Positions 11,034-20,965 of a stretch of DNA of 64,000 nucleotides are shown piece by piece. The notes under the pieces were generated by a model, which saw only the letters and a program-made list of their open reading frames with translations, had not been told where the DNA came from and searched no databases. This DNA is from Hanleya hanleyi. Lineage: Eukaryota > Mollusca > Polyplacophora > Lepidopleurida > Hanleyidae. A program made the position numbers and the translations under genes. The stretch lies in NCBI GenBank assembly GCA_036873755.1, contig JAVTVY010020466.1:1-64000 (forward strand), written 5' to 3'. Within the stretch, counting starts at the first letter, position 1. The number at the start of each line of letters is the position of its first letter.

Positions 11034-11399
11034 GTGAATGTCTTACTGAGCCCTATCCTACAGCAAATGCTGGGTCTCGCTCACCCGACCTACACGGGTC
11101 CATTCGAGGACCATCGCCAGATCCCGATGGATATGAAGTCGGGTATGTACTGACTCTACGTCTACGCGGACGTGGTCGACAACACATCTCTGTTACGGGT
11201 GGTCCCCATTAAAAAGCTGTATGGAGATCAAGTCACCCACAGTTTCACCCACATGCTCTACCTACCCGTACGACAAACCGACATCAACACTATCACGGTG
11301 GATATAAGAGATGACACGGGACGACCGGTCGCATTCCAACGAGGGAAAGTGGTGCTGACACTTGATTTCCGACAAGCACGTTCTCCCCACTTTGTATAA
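11034..11399 (+). pseudogene. 5'-truncated virion-type structural protein relic
   Basis: A plus-strand frame ends at TAA 11397-11399 and is interrupted by one in-frame TGA at 11151-11153. The C-terminal part (LLRVVPI, then DIRDDTGRPVAFQRGKVVLTL) has the conserved ending of a structural protein that, as I recall, accompanies F54H12.2-like genes in Polinton/adintovirus-type elements. Only about 120 codons remain, so most of the N-terminus is gone. The next gene starts 26 bp downstream. Its identity as a minor capsid (penton-like) protein is inferred from position and the ending motif. Confidence 0.6.
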
Positions 11400-11424
11400 T
11401 GAAAGTAGCGATGCACGCAGCTAT

Positions 11425-11793
11425 ATGGACTATTATGCCCAACATGCCGGGGGTGGCCTTCCGGTCTTTAGCGTTGCATGCATGCAACGAGGACACGGGC
11501 TGGCGAACATACTCGGGAGTATCGTCAAAATGTTCTTACCCTTGGTGACGCGTGGGATAAAAGCAATCGGCAAACAAGCGATACGCAGTGGACTGCAAGT
11601 CGCCGCTGATGTCTTGGGGTGTACGGCACCCAAAGAAGCACTGAAACGACAGGCCCAAGAAGCAGGAGGTGTGTTGGTCGCCAAAGCACAACGCACCGTA
11701 GGGAATGAAATACCTGCACCACCGAGACCACGCACCAGTCGACGACCAACCCAGCGACGACGCACATCGAAGACCCAGGATATCTTTTCTTAA
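11425..11793 (+). CDS. pX/pVI-like virion core protein (Polinton/adintovirus type)
   Basis: ATG 11425 opens 122 codons to TAA 11791-11793, just before the next gene. The N-terminus has an aromatic start (MDYYAQ), then AGGGLPVF and QRGHGLANILGSIVK, followed by an amphipathic hydrophobic stretch and a basic Arg/Thr-rich tail (RPRTSRRPTQRRRT). This matches the small basic membrane-active or DNA-condensing core proteins (adenovirus pX/pVI-like) seen in adintoviruses and related elements. The ATG is chosen over the longer open frame (which begins without ATG at 11362) because the family's Tyr-Tyr/Gly-rich start follows it at once. It is intact here, unlike its neighbours. Confidence 0.7.
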   Translation: MDYYAQHAGGGLPVFSVACMQRGHGLANILGSIVKMFLPLVTRGIKAIGKQAIRSGLQVAADVLGCTAPKEALKRQAQEAGGVLVAKAQRTVGNEIPAPPRPRTSRRPTQRRRTSKTQDIFS

Positions 11794-11796
11794 AAC

Positions 11797-13038
11797 ATGT
11801 CCTTAATCCACGCAGAGTCCTGCCCCTCCACCAACAGTGAATTTGATTTGTGGATCGTCCCGTCCACACAGATCAGTGCCGAAGAAGGATTATGGGTGGA
11901 GCATCTCCCGCTCTCCAGCATCAACGAAACAGGGCCCATCGAGTTCACCATCAGTAACGCAGATACGGCCTATGTGGATTTAGCCCATACGTACTTGTAT
12001 GTGAAAGCCAAGGTCGTCAATGGGGATGGCTCCAGAATCGTCGACAATGCCACGGTGGGCCCGACGAATCTCTGGCTGCACTCTATGCTTCAACAGGTGG
12101 ATATTTTTCTCAGCGACACACTCATCAGTGACTTGACCAACACGTACCCATATCGAGCCTACATCGAGACGCTCTTGTCGTATGGACGAGAGGTTAAAAA
12201 ATCTCAGCTGACAGCCGCTTTATTCTACCAGGACACAGCCGAGCACATGGGCACAGTGGACAATGCGGGATATAACAAACGGAAGTCTCTCACCGCAAAC
12301 GGCGCCTCGGTGGATCCCATGGGTCGACTGCACGCAGACATTTTCATGCAAGACCGGTACCTCTTGAAACGGGCGCCTCCGACCGTCGCCTTGATAGCCA
12401 CTGACGTAGAGGGGCATGTAGCCGACTATAAGATCGTCATCCAAGACGCAGTCCTGTATGTCCGAAAAGTGAAACCGAATCCAGTCGTTCAATTGGGACA
12501 CCTCAAAGCCTTGTAAACAAAACCAGCCCAGTACCCTAACCGACGTGTGCAAACCAAAGTGTTCTCTGTGCCTGCTGGAAATATGAGCGCCAACAAAGAA
12601 TACCTGTTCCTGGGGGAACTATCCAAGCGATTGATCCTGACCTCTGTGAAAAATACCAGTTTCAGCGGAGCCTACCCAGAGAATCCGTTTGACTTTAAAC
12701 ATTCCGGCATCAAGTTTGTGGCCCTGCATGTTTCATTCGGAAATTTCATTCGAGCCTATCAGAACCTGTTTACAGCCACCGGTCAAATCAACCAGGACGA
12801 AGTGAATATGATCAGTCGGGAGGACTACGCGAACGGATACACGTTGTTCTGTTTCGATCTGACCCCCACCTTAGAGAACGACCATCAGCTGGCCCTCGCC
12901 AAGCAAGGCAATTTACGGTTGGAAATCCACTTTGTACGAGCCCTCCGGACCACCGTCAGTGTGATCTGCTACGCCGAGTTTGACAACATCATTCAAGTGG
13001 ACCAGGCGCGCAATATCCTGTGTGATTTTGGCACCTAA
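11797..13038 (+). pseudogene. F54H12.2-family protein, putative capsid protein, one nonsense break
   Basis: ATG at 11797 (strictly ATGTCC, four bases after the upstream stop) opens a frame that reads to 13038 except for one TAA at 12514-12516; the frame is the same on both sides and no frameshift is visible. Features of the widespread uncharacterised F54H12.2-like family are present: early WVEHLPLSSI, LANTY-type strand LAHTYLY, TYPYRAYIETLLSYG, and after the break NMSANKEYLFLGELSKRL, NPFDFKH and SREDYANGYTLFCFDL. The total (about 413 codons) is close to the family's usual size. In Polinton/adintovirus-like elements it travels with a pX-like protein and an adenain-like protease, as here; a capsid role is inferred from that context. 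The copy cannot make the full product unless the stop is read through. Confidence 0.75.
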
Positions 13039-13606
13039 CAGGGATACAGACCAGATAACCACCGTGCTGGAGAATGGCCCAGTGCCATGTATGGTCTTTC
13101 AAGGGGTGTTCGCCCGAGATGTGTTCCCATTAGACCATGTGTATATTGCTGCTTACGTTCTCAACACGGACCCGATGGATCGGCCCGGTGAACATTGGGT
13201 GGCCGTGTACTTGACAGAACAGCAGGGCGAATACTTTGACCCGTACGGCCTGCTACCCCTCCATCCCGATTTAACAGACTTCATGGATCAAACATTGCAA
13301 AGCCTGTGCGTGTGCGCACAATATTGCTTGTTTTACCTGTACCATCGATGCCGGGGACGAACCTTATCTACCATCGTACAGATGTTTGACGAGATGTACT
13401 CGTATATTACTGGGCCGTCCATCATTTCAATGTACAAGCCCCGTTCTGCGCTTAAGTTTTTTCACGTAAAGCCCCCTGTTCTGGGCTTAATTTCTATCGA
13501 TTTCAATGTACAATCCCCCTGTTCTGGTCTTAAGTTCTATCGATTTCAATGTACAAAGCCTCCTGTTCTGGGCCTCAGTTTTCACGTTGTTGTTATTCAT
13601 TGTTGA
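12980..13606 (+). CDS. Adenain-like (C5/Ulp1-fold) cysteine protease, degraded ends
   Basis: The open frame overlaps the end of the capsid-like gene in another frame. Catalytic landmarks are in order: GEHWV (His about 72), EYFDPYG (Asp about 87), QSLCVCAQYC (candidate oxyanion Gln about 107 and nucleophile Cys about 112), then LFYLYHRCRG. Viral enzymes of this type mature capsid proteins. No ATG precedes the conserved region (the first residues are read from overlapping sequence), so the start seems lost. The natural C-terminus has been replaced after about residue 145 by translation of a minisatellite (13435-13570). An AATAAA overlaps the stop at 13606. The copy is probably non-functional, although its active-site set is complete. 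Confidence 0.75.
   Translation: MTTSFKWTRRAISCVILAPNRDTDQITTVLENGPVPCMVFQGVFARDVFPLDHVYIAAYVLNTDPMDRPGEHWVAVYLTEQQGEYFDPYGLLPLHPDLTDFMDQTLQSLCVCAQYCLFYLYHRCRGRTLSTIVQMFDEMYSYITGPSIISMYKPRSALKFFHVKPPVLGLISIDFNVQSPCSGLKFYRFQCTKPPVLGLSFHVVVIHC
13435..13570 (+). repeat. Three-copy minisatellite, about 53-60 bp unit
   Basis: Units like CCCCCTGTTCTGGGCTTAA ... ATCGATTTCAATGTACAA recur at about 13435, 13472 and 13517-13560. They extend the protease frame without a stop, which is probably fortuitous. Confidence 0.7.
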
Positions 13607-13611
13607 ATAAA
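13606..13611 (+). terminator. Polyadenylation signal AATAAA
   Basis: AATAAA directly overlaps the stop of the protease frame and could serve the plus-strand virion-like block. The assignment rests on position only. Confidence 0.4.
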
Positions 13612-13867
13612 ACACAAAATGAGATCTCAATACCCTGTCTTGTGTGTTTTCTGTGTGAGCATAATGCATGAAAGCTATAACAGACATGTGGGATTCAGTT
13701 AAATCGGCCTTGGACACCGTCGAGAAAGTAGCCAATCAGTGGCCTATGATGGGGCCAAATGTAACCAATCAATGTCCAGAAAACAATGCTAGAGCACTGC
13801 AGTAAAATAGAGAGCCAATGAATCAGCCCACAGACCATGTACATGTTTTGGTCTAGGTTAAGAGCGG

Positions 13868-14002
13868 GCATTCCTGCACACAAATTTTGACGAGGAGTTA
13901 CAAGATACAAGAGCAACAGGTGGAGTGAAAAAAACTATAGAGGTTCGAGGTACGGGTAAAGACCAGGAAGACGGCGAGTGGAGACTCGTCCAACACCTAT
14001 AG
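13868..14002 (+). other. Small coding-like fragment downstream of protease
   Basis: A 44-codon frame ending at TAG 14000-14002 has protein-like composition (NFDEELQDTRATGG, then EVRGTGKDQEDGEWRL). It follows TTTTGGTCTAG, which could be a splice acceptor, and has no ATG. It overlaps another frame (13978-14166) whose product ends in a hydrophobic segment (MGIVLAILSGTLCIPWV). Either may be a remnant of the same virus-like element, but neither is recognised. Confidence 0.25.
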
Positions 14003-14426
14003 ATTTTGTTTATTACTATAAGTTCCAGGGTTTCATATATTTGCCCGTGCCAATACGGTTCTGGGAAAACCTGAGGGTTCCGCACTGGCCATTTAGCATG
14101 GGCATAGTGCTGGCGATATTGTCGGGGACCCTGTGCATTCCCTGGGTGCTTTGGGAGGGCAGATAAAGGCTATCTATTGGCCCGGAGAGGGCCGAACATT
14201 GCCGGAAGGGGGACCTTTTGACCTGAATGTGGCCTTTGACCTTTTGACCCGAAATTCACCCGCGCACTTCCGGTGATGCCGCACAGGCGTGCGGCCGGAT
14301 AACCCGCGCGCGCGCGCGTGCGGCCGGATAATGCGCGCGCTGCGGCCGAGCCCGGGGCTTTTTATATTTTCGGAACAAATCCCAAATTTACATACACCCA
14401 CCCATGACTGGATAGCCCTGGAGGAG

Positions 14427-14605
14427 CGCTTCAATATGACACCTCACACGACCCAATCGGTCCACTAGGGGCCCCTTTCGCCCCTGAAGGTTGCCGATGA
14501 TTCTCAGGAAAACCCACGTATTTGGGGCTACTTTCTGTCCGCGGAGGCAGAACGCATCACCGCCAGACCGCATCACCGCGGAGGAATACATCCCCAAAAT
14601 CACGC
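14427..14605 (-). repeat. Dispersed repeat, right copy of an inverted pair
   Basis: Reverse complement of 5950-6103 with extra sequence in the middle; shared words include CTACTTTCTGTCCGCGGA and GCATCACCGCGGAGGAATAC. It is followed by two GGAAGTGACGTCATAC units (14621-14636 and 14691-14706). Confidence 0.5.
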
Positions 14606-14973
14606 CCGATTCACGCAGACCGGAAGTGACGTCATACACTTGAGCAGAACACTTCTGTGCACACCTCCTCCTGACCTCCCCATAAACCGGAAGTGACGTC
14701 ATACCAGCGCAAAAACACCTGCGCACTCGTCCAAATGAGACTTGTGCGGGGTTTTGTATACTACTTCCCAGGTTGGAGTCTTAGGAATATTGAAATACTT
14801 CTTAAAAATAGTCGTGAATATACCAGCAAATAGTCTTATTTTTGATTGATATTAGTGAGAAGACAGTTCTATTGATAAACAATTTCAAATTCGGATTGCC
14901 TTTGACTTTGCTGAGAAAAAATGATAATATTTTTTGTTTGTTTTAATATTGCAGTTGGCTTGTCTGGTTGGAA

Positions 14974-15243
14974 TTAAGTGAATGGAAAATCGGAGAGTTT
15001 TGTGAAACAGTTTTTTAGGATGGAGAGAGCGTTGTTGAGACATTTGTGCCCAAATAACAGAATCAGATAGACAATGATTTTTGAGAGCGGTAGGATGCCT
15101 AATTGTTCAAGTGATGGGCTGATGTGGGCAAGTTTATTACTGAAAGACATAATGCAGATTAGTCTTTTTTGAAGAATCCCAAGGGTTTTTAGATAATTTA
15201 CTGTAAAAGTAACTGGGAACCTTGATACAGTATTTTTTATCAA
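14974..15243 (-). pseudogene. LINE ORF2 C-terminal fragment
   Basis: An 89-residue frame contains LGILQKRLICIMSF, then HISPSLEQLGILPLSKIIVYL and FGHKCLNNAL. This resembles the post-reverse-transcriptase tail of CR1/Jockey-group non-LTR retrotransposons (Q.R..R.I...., H..PLF..L.IL....). No polymerase motif is left, so it is a 5'-truncated copy. The sequence just below 14974 would be its 3'UTR. Confidence 0.5.
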
Positions 15244-17640
15244 ATGTTATATAAAAAAAAGTGAAACCAAACTTCATTTAGACGCATCAATCAGGACTTG
15301 GCCGACAGCCAATATTTATAATGATTTATAAGTACATTTCCTTGAAATGGATTCATGTTTTTGCATGACCCAGATGAAGTCACGATTAGGCATGATCTAT
15401 TCCAGCTAACAAAATTTAACATTAGAAAAAAAGTTATTTTATTTTTTTGTGCACCAGAACCGTGTCATATATTACGAACTGAAGTTATCTACTGCCTTGT
15501 GAATATTGCATAAAGTGCTTGACCGCACTGTTAAAATTGACACCACACAGTATAGCAAAGAATCGAGGACTGAAAGGTACTTGTACTGACCGGTTACATC
15601 ACAGTACCAATCTGTTTCAGAATTGAAGGCCCATCAATCAGTTTTTTTCATAACAGTACCTAAGAGTTAATACTGCGCAGAACTACTCAAGTGACCTGTT
15701 TTAATATATCAATGGGACTAGTTTACACAAGAGACATCCTAGATTTTTTCGTTCACAATAAACTATAATATAAAACAAATATTACACAGTCCAATTCTTG
15801 GAATCTTTTCTACACATATACCGTGTATAAGATACATACACAGAGGGTGCAGTCCACACCTAAATGATGTGCGGCTTAAATAGGAATGGTTTCGGATCTT
15901 AGGTCATAAATAGATGTAATATCCTTGACAAAAACCCTGTAAAATTATATATATTCTAATTGGGCATACTCATGCCATTTTTTTCAGGAGACAAGCGAGC
16001 TATTGAAATTGAAAAGGAAAGACGCGAAATCCTCCTTGAACCGTCTTCAACTTTGCTGTAAACTCCATAAAATGTATGAAAATGTGTTGAATTCGACCCA
16101 CAACCCAGAGAAAACGCGCGAAATAATTTTCTTTTTATGCACCTTAAAGTGTTTCTCGCCCATTGACCATTTTAAAATGGCGAAAAAATCGGGGGGTCGA
16201 CCTAATCGTTTTTTTTTTAAATTTTTGTGGCCATAAAGGAATCATCAGTTTGAGTCCTGGAAAAAGTGCAGATTTTGGCGGCCAGATATTCAATTCCGGA
16301 TACGATTAGAGGCGCGTGGGTGCGATCAACAAGCAATTGTTATGTCCTCGTTTGGAGAAACGATTACGTCCAACAGGGTGATACTATAGATATCAGTTAG
16401 TAGAAAGGGAAGAAGAATTACCATGCTGTCAAATTCGGGCGACTTCCTTATCATGAAATTAGGGAGAGGACACGTTGTGCGAAATCGTGGCAAGTGTGGA
16501 CTGCACCCAGAATCACTGACGTCTCTACGCTGAAAACGATGTATTTCGGACTTGATGTAGAATACCTGTGCATAATATGGGTAGATACTTTATGTAGGAT
16601 TCTATTGTCTGAGTCTTTGTGCAGCTGAAAGGGCACAAGTTCAGACACATTGTTGCCCCTAGACTTGGGTATTGTATGAATTGTCTCGTGATTCTTACAT
16701 GGAGTATGAACCATAATATGACCCATCTGTATGGACCTTGTCAAATCTTGAAGAGATTTGCCTGGGCCTTCTTGGCTCGGTGAATGAGAACGGTGAGCGA
16801 CAACCGCCTTGCCCAAAAGTGTTTTTTTTTTTAAATGTCGATATCCGAGATCCCATTTTTTTTTGCACTCTCAATGCCAGCAATAAGGTCAAGCGTACTT
16901 TCCTTCCTGTCAGCCAGATCCCTTTATATTTCCTATTGATCTAAATTGTCGGTTTCTATAGCGGGGGGAATGATACTGGCTATGAGAAATTTTGATCGTC
17001 TAATGGACGGCTGATTGGCTGAACTGAGGACTGGCATAATGCTCTGTTCTGGGAAGAGACGAGCATTTGAAAATTTAACAGTTGAGTCTGTGATACAGTT
17101 CTGTGTAACGCGCCCCCGTTCCCCCTCCGCCCATACCCACCTTATGTTGAAGAATATAGCCACTTTCACCGACACAATACTAACAGTGGGCTAAATATCG
17201 AACACTGTGAAGGATAGGTTGCCAAAGTATTGCGAAATGTTGTGAATCAATTGCATGCGCCAAATATTCGGCTAAATTACGTCGTTGAACTGGGTTATAC
17301 AATATAATGATTCTGGCAAAGCCACTGAAAAGTACTTCGAGAGATTTTTTTACCGTTTTGGGGGCATTTTAAAAAACAACACATTTTACTGAAATGACTT
17401 TGAAATAAGGCTGGATTTGAAGAGCGCCGCATGTTTATACTAAAATGGTTACATATTATTCTAATAACCCCATTCTCTCGTTTAACGGTTTATGCCTACT
17501 ATTCTCTTTTTCAATATTAAAATAGAACTTTGTCCTGTTGTCGTATAATCAACTTGGAGATGTTTTTACACATAGAATAAGTAGTGCAAAAATGCGGTCT
17601 CTGGCATGAAATAAGCAAGAGCAAGTGTATGGGGTATAGA
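15244..17640. other. Gene-free interval
   Basis: AT-rich sequence with short open frames on both strands (for example 16003-16236, 16451-16816, 16933-17175) that lack domains and overlap each other. No known repeat from this window recurs here. Confidence 0.4.
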
Positions 17641-17649
17641 TGACATCAT

Positions 17650-17850
17650 TATCCCCGGGTCTACTCGCGGATTTTCCGCCCCGTGTAAGGTAGGTCTACC
17701 CGCGGTTAAGGGGAGTCTACCAGCGGGTAAGTCGGGAAAACCCGCGGGTAAGATAGGTCTACCGCGGGTGAGATGATGGGTAAGACGGGTAAACCCGCGG
17801 GCAAGATGGCGGGTAAACCCGCGAGTAAGATGACGGATAAGGCTGGTACG
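17650..17850. repeat. Degenerate minisatellite of CCCGCGGGTAAG units
   Basis: Variants of (A)CCCGCGGGTAAGA(T) recur about ten times, in an otherwise AT-rich region. Frames through it read Arg/Pro/Thr-rich peptides and are not genes. Confidence 0.7.
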
Positions 17851-18269
17851 GTATAACTGTGCAAGCGTGCATCCGGGCGCACGCGACGAGGTCATCGGGA
17901 TTTCCCACGCCACGCCTCCATGTTTGATGAATTAGGTATGATTCGTAAAGAATTTGATCACGTGACACCTCGAATATAGCCATTGTCCATTGTTGCGTTC
18001 TATTGAACGATTTAGCACAACCATTTCACGTCAATCGTCATATCAGTGCGGACTTACACAGTCATGTATTTAAGAATGCGATGACTCATTGCAGGACAAT
18101 TACAATTCCAGATGAAATTTATTCATTGATTTGCGACATACAGTAGTCAAGAATCACCGCTGATGAAGGAAAAGCTTAAGTCAACGGTATGAAACCAATA
18201 TGTTCTCTATTAATTAATACATCTCGCACCAGCTGTCTGAATAGATACAGTTCCCTTATTGCCACCCTC

Positions 18270-18370
18270 CCTTCCAAAAAGATAAAAAAATAAATAAATA
18301 AATAACAAAATAGAAATAAAAAAAATAAAAAAATAAAATAAAATAAATAAAAAATAAAAACAAAAAGACA
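18270..18370. repeat. A-rich low-complexity tract (AAATA)n
   Basis: Runs of AAATAAATAAATAAATAAC and AAAATAAAAAA. The hydrophobic frame on the opposite strand is a by-product of poly-T codons. Confidence 0.8.
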
Positions 18371-18649
18371 AACAAGGTTACGTACAATGCAAAAATGTGG
18401 ATAGAAAACAATAGCACAGTAAAACAAGAAAACCGACTAGGTCCTGTATTGCCTGGTAATGGGAGACTTGCACGATAGATACACCGGATAGACAGAAAGT
18501 GGGAGTTCTGGATATTGATTGGTTAGAAAGGTGAGAAATAGCAAAACGGAAGTAAAAATGAGGGTCGTTGATTGGCTAGATAGTATTGCGTCTCACCGTC
18601 GCAAGCACAACATCATTCCCATGTCGTATTCTCATGAACATCACAGCTA

Positions 18650-18960
18650 GCGAAAAAGGTGATAGTTATCACCAAAAAGGTGATGATAGCGTCACCCAAA
18701 AATGGCATGATTTAGCGCCTTATTCCATCATCACCTTTTGAGACGGTGAGGAATGAGTGCAAATTTTATGCCATCACCTTTTTAGGGTGATGAGGCCTCG
18801 CCATCACCCTAAAAAGGTGATGACCCGAAATTTACACTTGGTGTCCGTCATCGTAAAGCGTGATGACCAGACCTTATCGCCATTAAAAGGTGATGATCGA
18901 AAATTTGCACTCATTCCTCATTCATCATAAAAGGCGATAATGGAATCAGGTGATAACATT
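18650..18960. mobile_element. Palindromic MITE-like element, AAAAAGGTGATGA units
   Basis: The sequence is a long imperfect palindrome: GAGGAATGAGTGCAAATTTT (about 18748) pairs with AAAATTTGCACTCATTCCTC (about 18900), around a centre with CACCTTTTTAGGGTGATGAGG and its inverse CATCACCCTAAAAAGGTGATG. It is about 310 bp and non-coding. No target duplication could be fixed. Confidence 0.6.
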
Positions 18961-19081
18961 TTCTGGAGCAAGACATGATATTATAAATGCGTGGCCATAT
19001 GGCGAATAAATGCCCAGTGGTCTGTCCAGGGCTTACCTGAAAAAAATAAATAAATCTGGCTTTGCTGGGTCCCGAGAATGT

Positions 19082-19520
19082 TGCGTATGCGATTGGTGAA
19101 AATCAGCTGTGACTTGCGGGAACCAGATGTTCAAATCCACAAATATTCAAAGAGAACGATGAATTATTTCAGATCGTCCAAATTTGTCTCTTTTAAGTTA
19201 TTTCTATGGAAACTGGTTTCTTTCATAATTTTGCGTATGCGCTTGTTAAAAATCAATTTCGTTGTTGTTGCGGAAACCAGATCTTCAAATCCAAAATATT
19301 CAGAGAGAAAGATAAATTATTGCAGATCGCTTAGACTTTTCTTAAAGATTTATCTATGGAAATTGGTTTCATTCATAATTTTGCGTATGTGCTTATTAAT
19401 AATTAATTGAGCTTAATTTTTTTTTTCGCGGGTACCACATGTTCAAATCCACAAAAACCGATACATTATTGCAGATCGCCTAGATTGTGTCTTCAAGATT
19501 TTCCTATGCAAATTGGTTTC
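19082..19520 (+). repeat. Three tandem about 150 bp units next to alpha-kinase copy 2
   Basis: GCGTATGC(G/T)..TT.....AATCA begins at 19082, 19233 and 19383. Each unit continues through a GCGGGAACCAGAT-like word, CAAATCCA, ATTGCAGATCG and ends CTATG(G/C)AAATTGGTTTC. The third unit runs into the 3' end of the kinase gene. The first kinase copy has only one such unit (about 280-420). Confidence 0.75.
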
Positions 19521-20284
19521 ATTCCCAAAACCGTTGATGCTAGATGTTCATCTCCAGATTGCACGCGAACGAGATTTTGTGGGAATGGGAACGAGATGTT
19601 AGATCCTGGATGCGGGAAGAGTTTACAGAGATGGTTACAAACATGACTGCGGAAGAATTGGTCAATTCCTGATTGACCCTCGTCCTTGGAGCCGAATCGC
19701 CCGTCTCTGGAATGTATCACGGGGGTTAGGAGATCGTAGTTCCGGTCAGTCGATTGTCCTTTGAAGTCACAGATCACCACGTCGCCCGAGGTGACAGACC
19801 AGGAAAAATGTGAAAACGCCACCAGATCCGAATGTCTGTTCGAGTTATTCATGCTCAGTTGTTCAACGTTGTTTATGCGGCGGCCAACCAAAACCCATTC
19901 GTATTCTTGAACGGGTCTTGACCGCCAACTGGACAGCTTGCTCAACAACGTTGACGTCTCGTCGATTTCTACACAAACCAGAATCGGAATATTTATTTTC
20001 TTCTTAAAAATCACGGAAGGCTCTGAATTCCACTGTGATGCTAAATATCGGGCCTTATTCGTCCTGTCTATGTGCGCTTTCCAGTAGGAGTTCGTCATTT
20101 CCGGTCTGTCCGTTCGTACTTTCACCACACATTTCTTTTCGTGTAGTGGTCCGTAATTTCGGTAATCGTAAAATCTCCCTTCGTAACAACTGTGGCGCGG
20201 ACCTCTGCAAAAGCTAGAAAATTCAAACCCGGCGATGTACTTCTCTGACCTAGATAATTGGATTGAAAATATCACGTTCCCCAT
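19493..20284 (-). CDS. Alpha-kinase-like protein, copy 2 (ATP-site Lys present)
   Basis: A 263-residue frame from ATG 20284, about 85-90% alike to the product of 418-1182 by eye. It keeps VVKVRTD (Lys at about 55), AFSHFSW, the acidic CDFKGQ, LTPVIHS and the zinc-module pattern HVCNHLC. All features expected of an active alpha-kinase domain are therefore present. The C-terminal about 25 residues (ending ICIGKS) are in a different frame from copy 1 because of an indel near 19550. It is a single exon on the minus strand with no other domain visible. Substrate and compartment are unknown; there is no signal peptide or membrane segment. Confidence 0.82.
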   Translation of the reverse strand: MGNVIFSIQLSRSEKYIAGFEFSSFCRGPRHSCYEGRFYDYRNYGPLHEKKCVVKVRTDRPEMTNSYWKAHIDRTNKARYLASQWNSEPSVIFKKKINIPILVCVEIDETSTLLSKLSSWRSRPVQEYEWVLVGRRINNVEQLSMNNSNRHSDLVAFSHFSWSVTSGDVVICDFKGQSTDRNYDLLTPVIHSRDGRFGSKDEGQSGIDQFFRSHVCNHLCKLFPHPGSNISFPFPQNLVRVQSGDEHLASTVLGMKPICIGKS

Positions 20285-20639
20285 CTCCGTCTCTTTAATT
20301 CATAGAGATCTGTTGAAAAAATAATCAAGAATATACAGTTTATGTCAAGCCCATCAAAAACTGAATCAGATCTAAGAGGCAGAAATGGAAAGTACTGAGT
20401 ATTTGTAATCCCTAGGACTAGTCTCCAACACTTGAAGCATGTAGTTCTAGGCTTCCTCACAGAGCTACGGCCGTATATTCTGTCGCAATTTTTGTCAGAG
20501 TATAGTGAAATCAAAAATCGCACAGCGTCTGGACATGATTTGTGCGTTTTTCTCATCATTCACAACGTAGAAAGTTGTAACATGCGAGGTATGGAGACGC
20601 TCTTTTATTCTGAATAGACATTTAGAATGACAATGCACA

Positions 20640-20965
20640 AATTACTATTATTATTTATTAATTTATCATGCAATGTTTACGCAGAAAATATAAATCAAAA
20701 ATTCGGAAAACCCCGTGACAAAAATCGAACAAAAAATGCCTTTTTTCAAGATGACGTCACAGTTACGTCATCAAAGCGGCCATCTCGGACTTGTTTACAT
20801 TTTCTGGCAGACCATGACCCACGGGTATATTGTGGGAAGTTTCAGTCCCTTAGCTCAAAGCGCAAAAACAATATTTAGAAGAGGTGTGGAGGGGGGGAGG
20901 AGGGGGGACAGAAATGCCCCCGCCCCACCCCCCAGACTTGGACAGGTCCCAAAATTCCACAAGAA
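20640..20965 (+). mobile_element. TTAA-site MITE, copy D (3' half only)
   Basis: Begins inside the family body (ATTTATTAATTTATCATGCA) and runs through GATGACGTCA, CATCAAAGCGGCCATCT and GTTTCAGTCCCTTAGCTCA to a C-run and ACTTGGACAGGTCCCAAAA. The terminal CCAGATAGGGTTAA is missing, as is the left half. Confidence 0.7.

Noticed and set aside
17566..17983. Minus-strand frames rich in Thr/Arg/Pro with tandem repeats
   Set aside because: They derive from the CCCGCGGGTAAG minisatellite.
18176..18427. Very hydrophobic minus-strand frame that looks like a membrane protein
   Set aside because: It is the translation of an A/T low-complexity tract (AAATA repeats); Phe/Leu/Tyr codons arise automatically.
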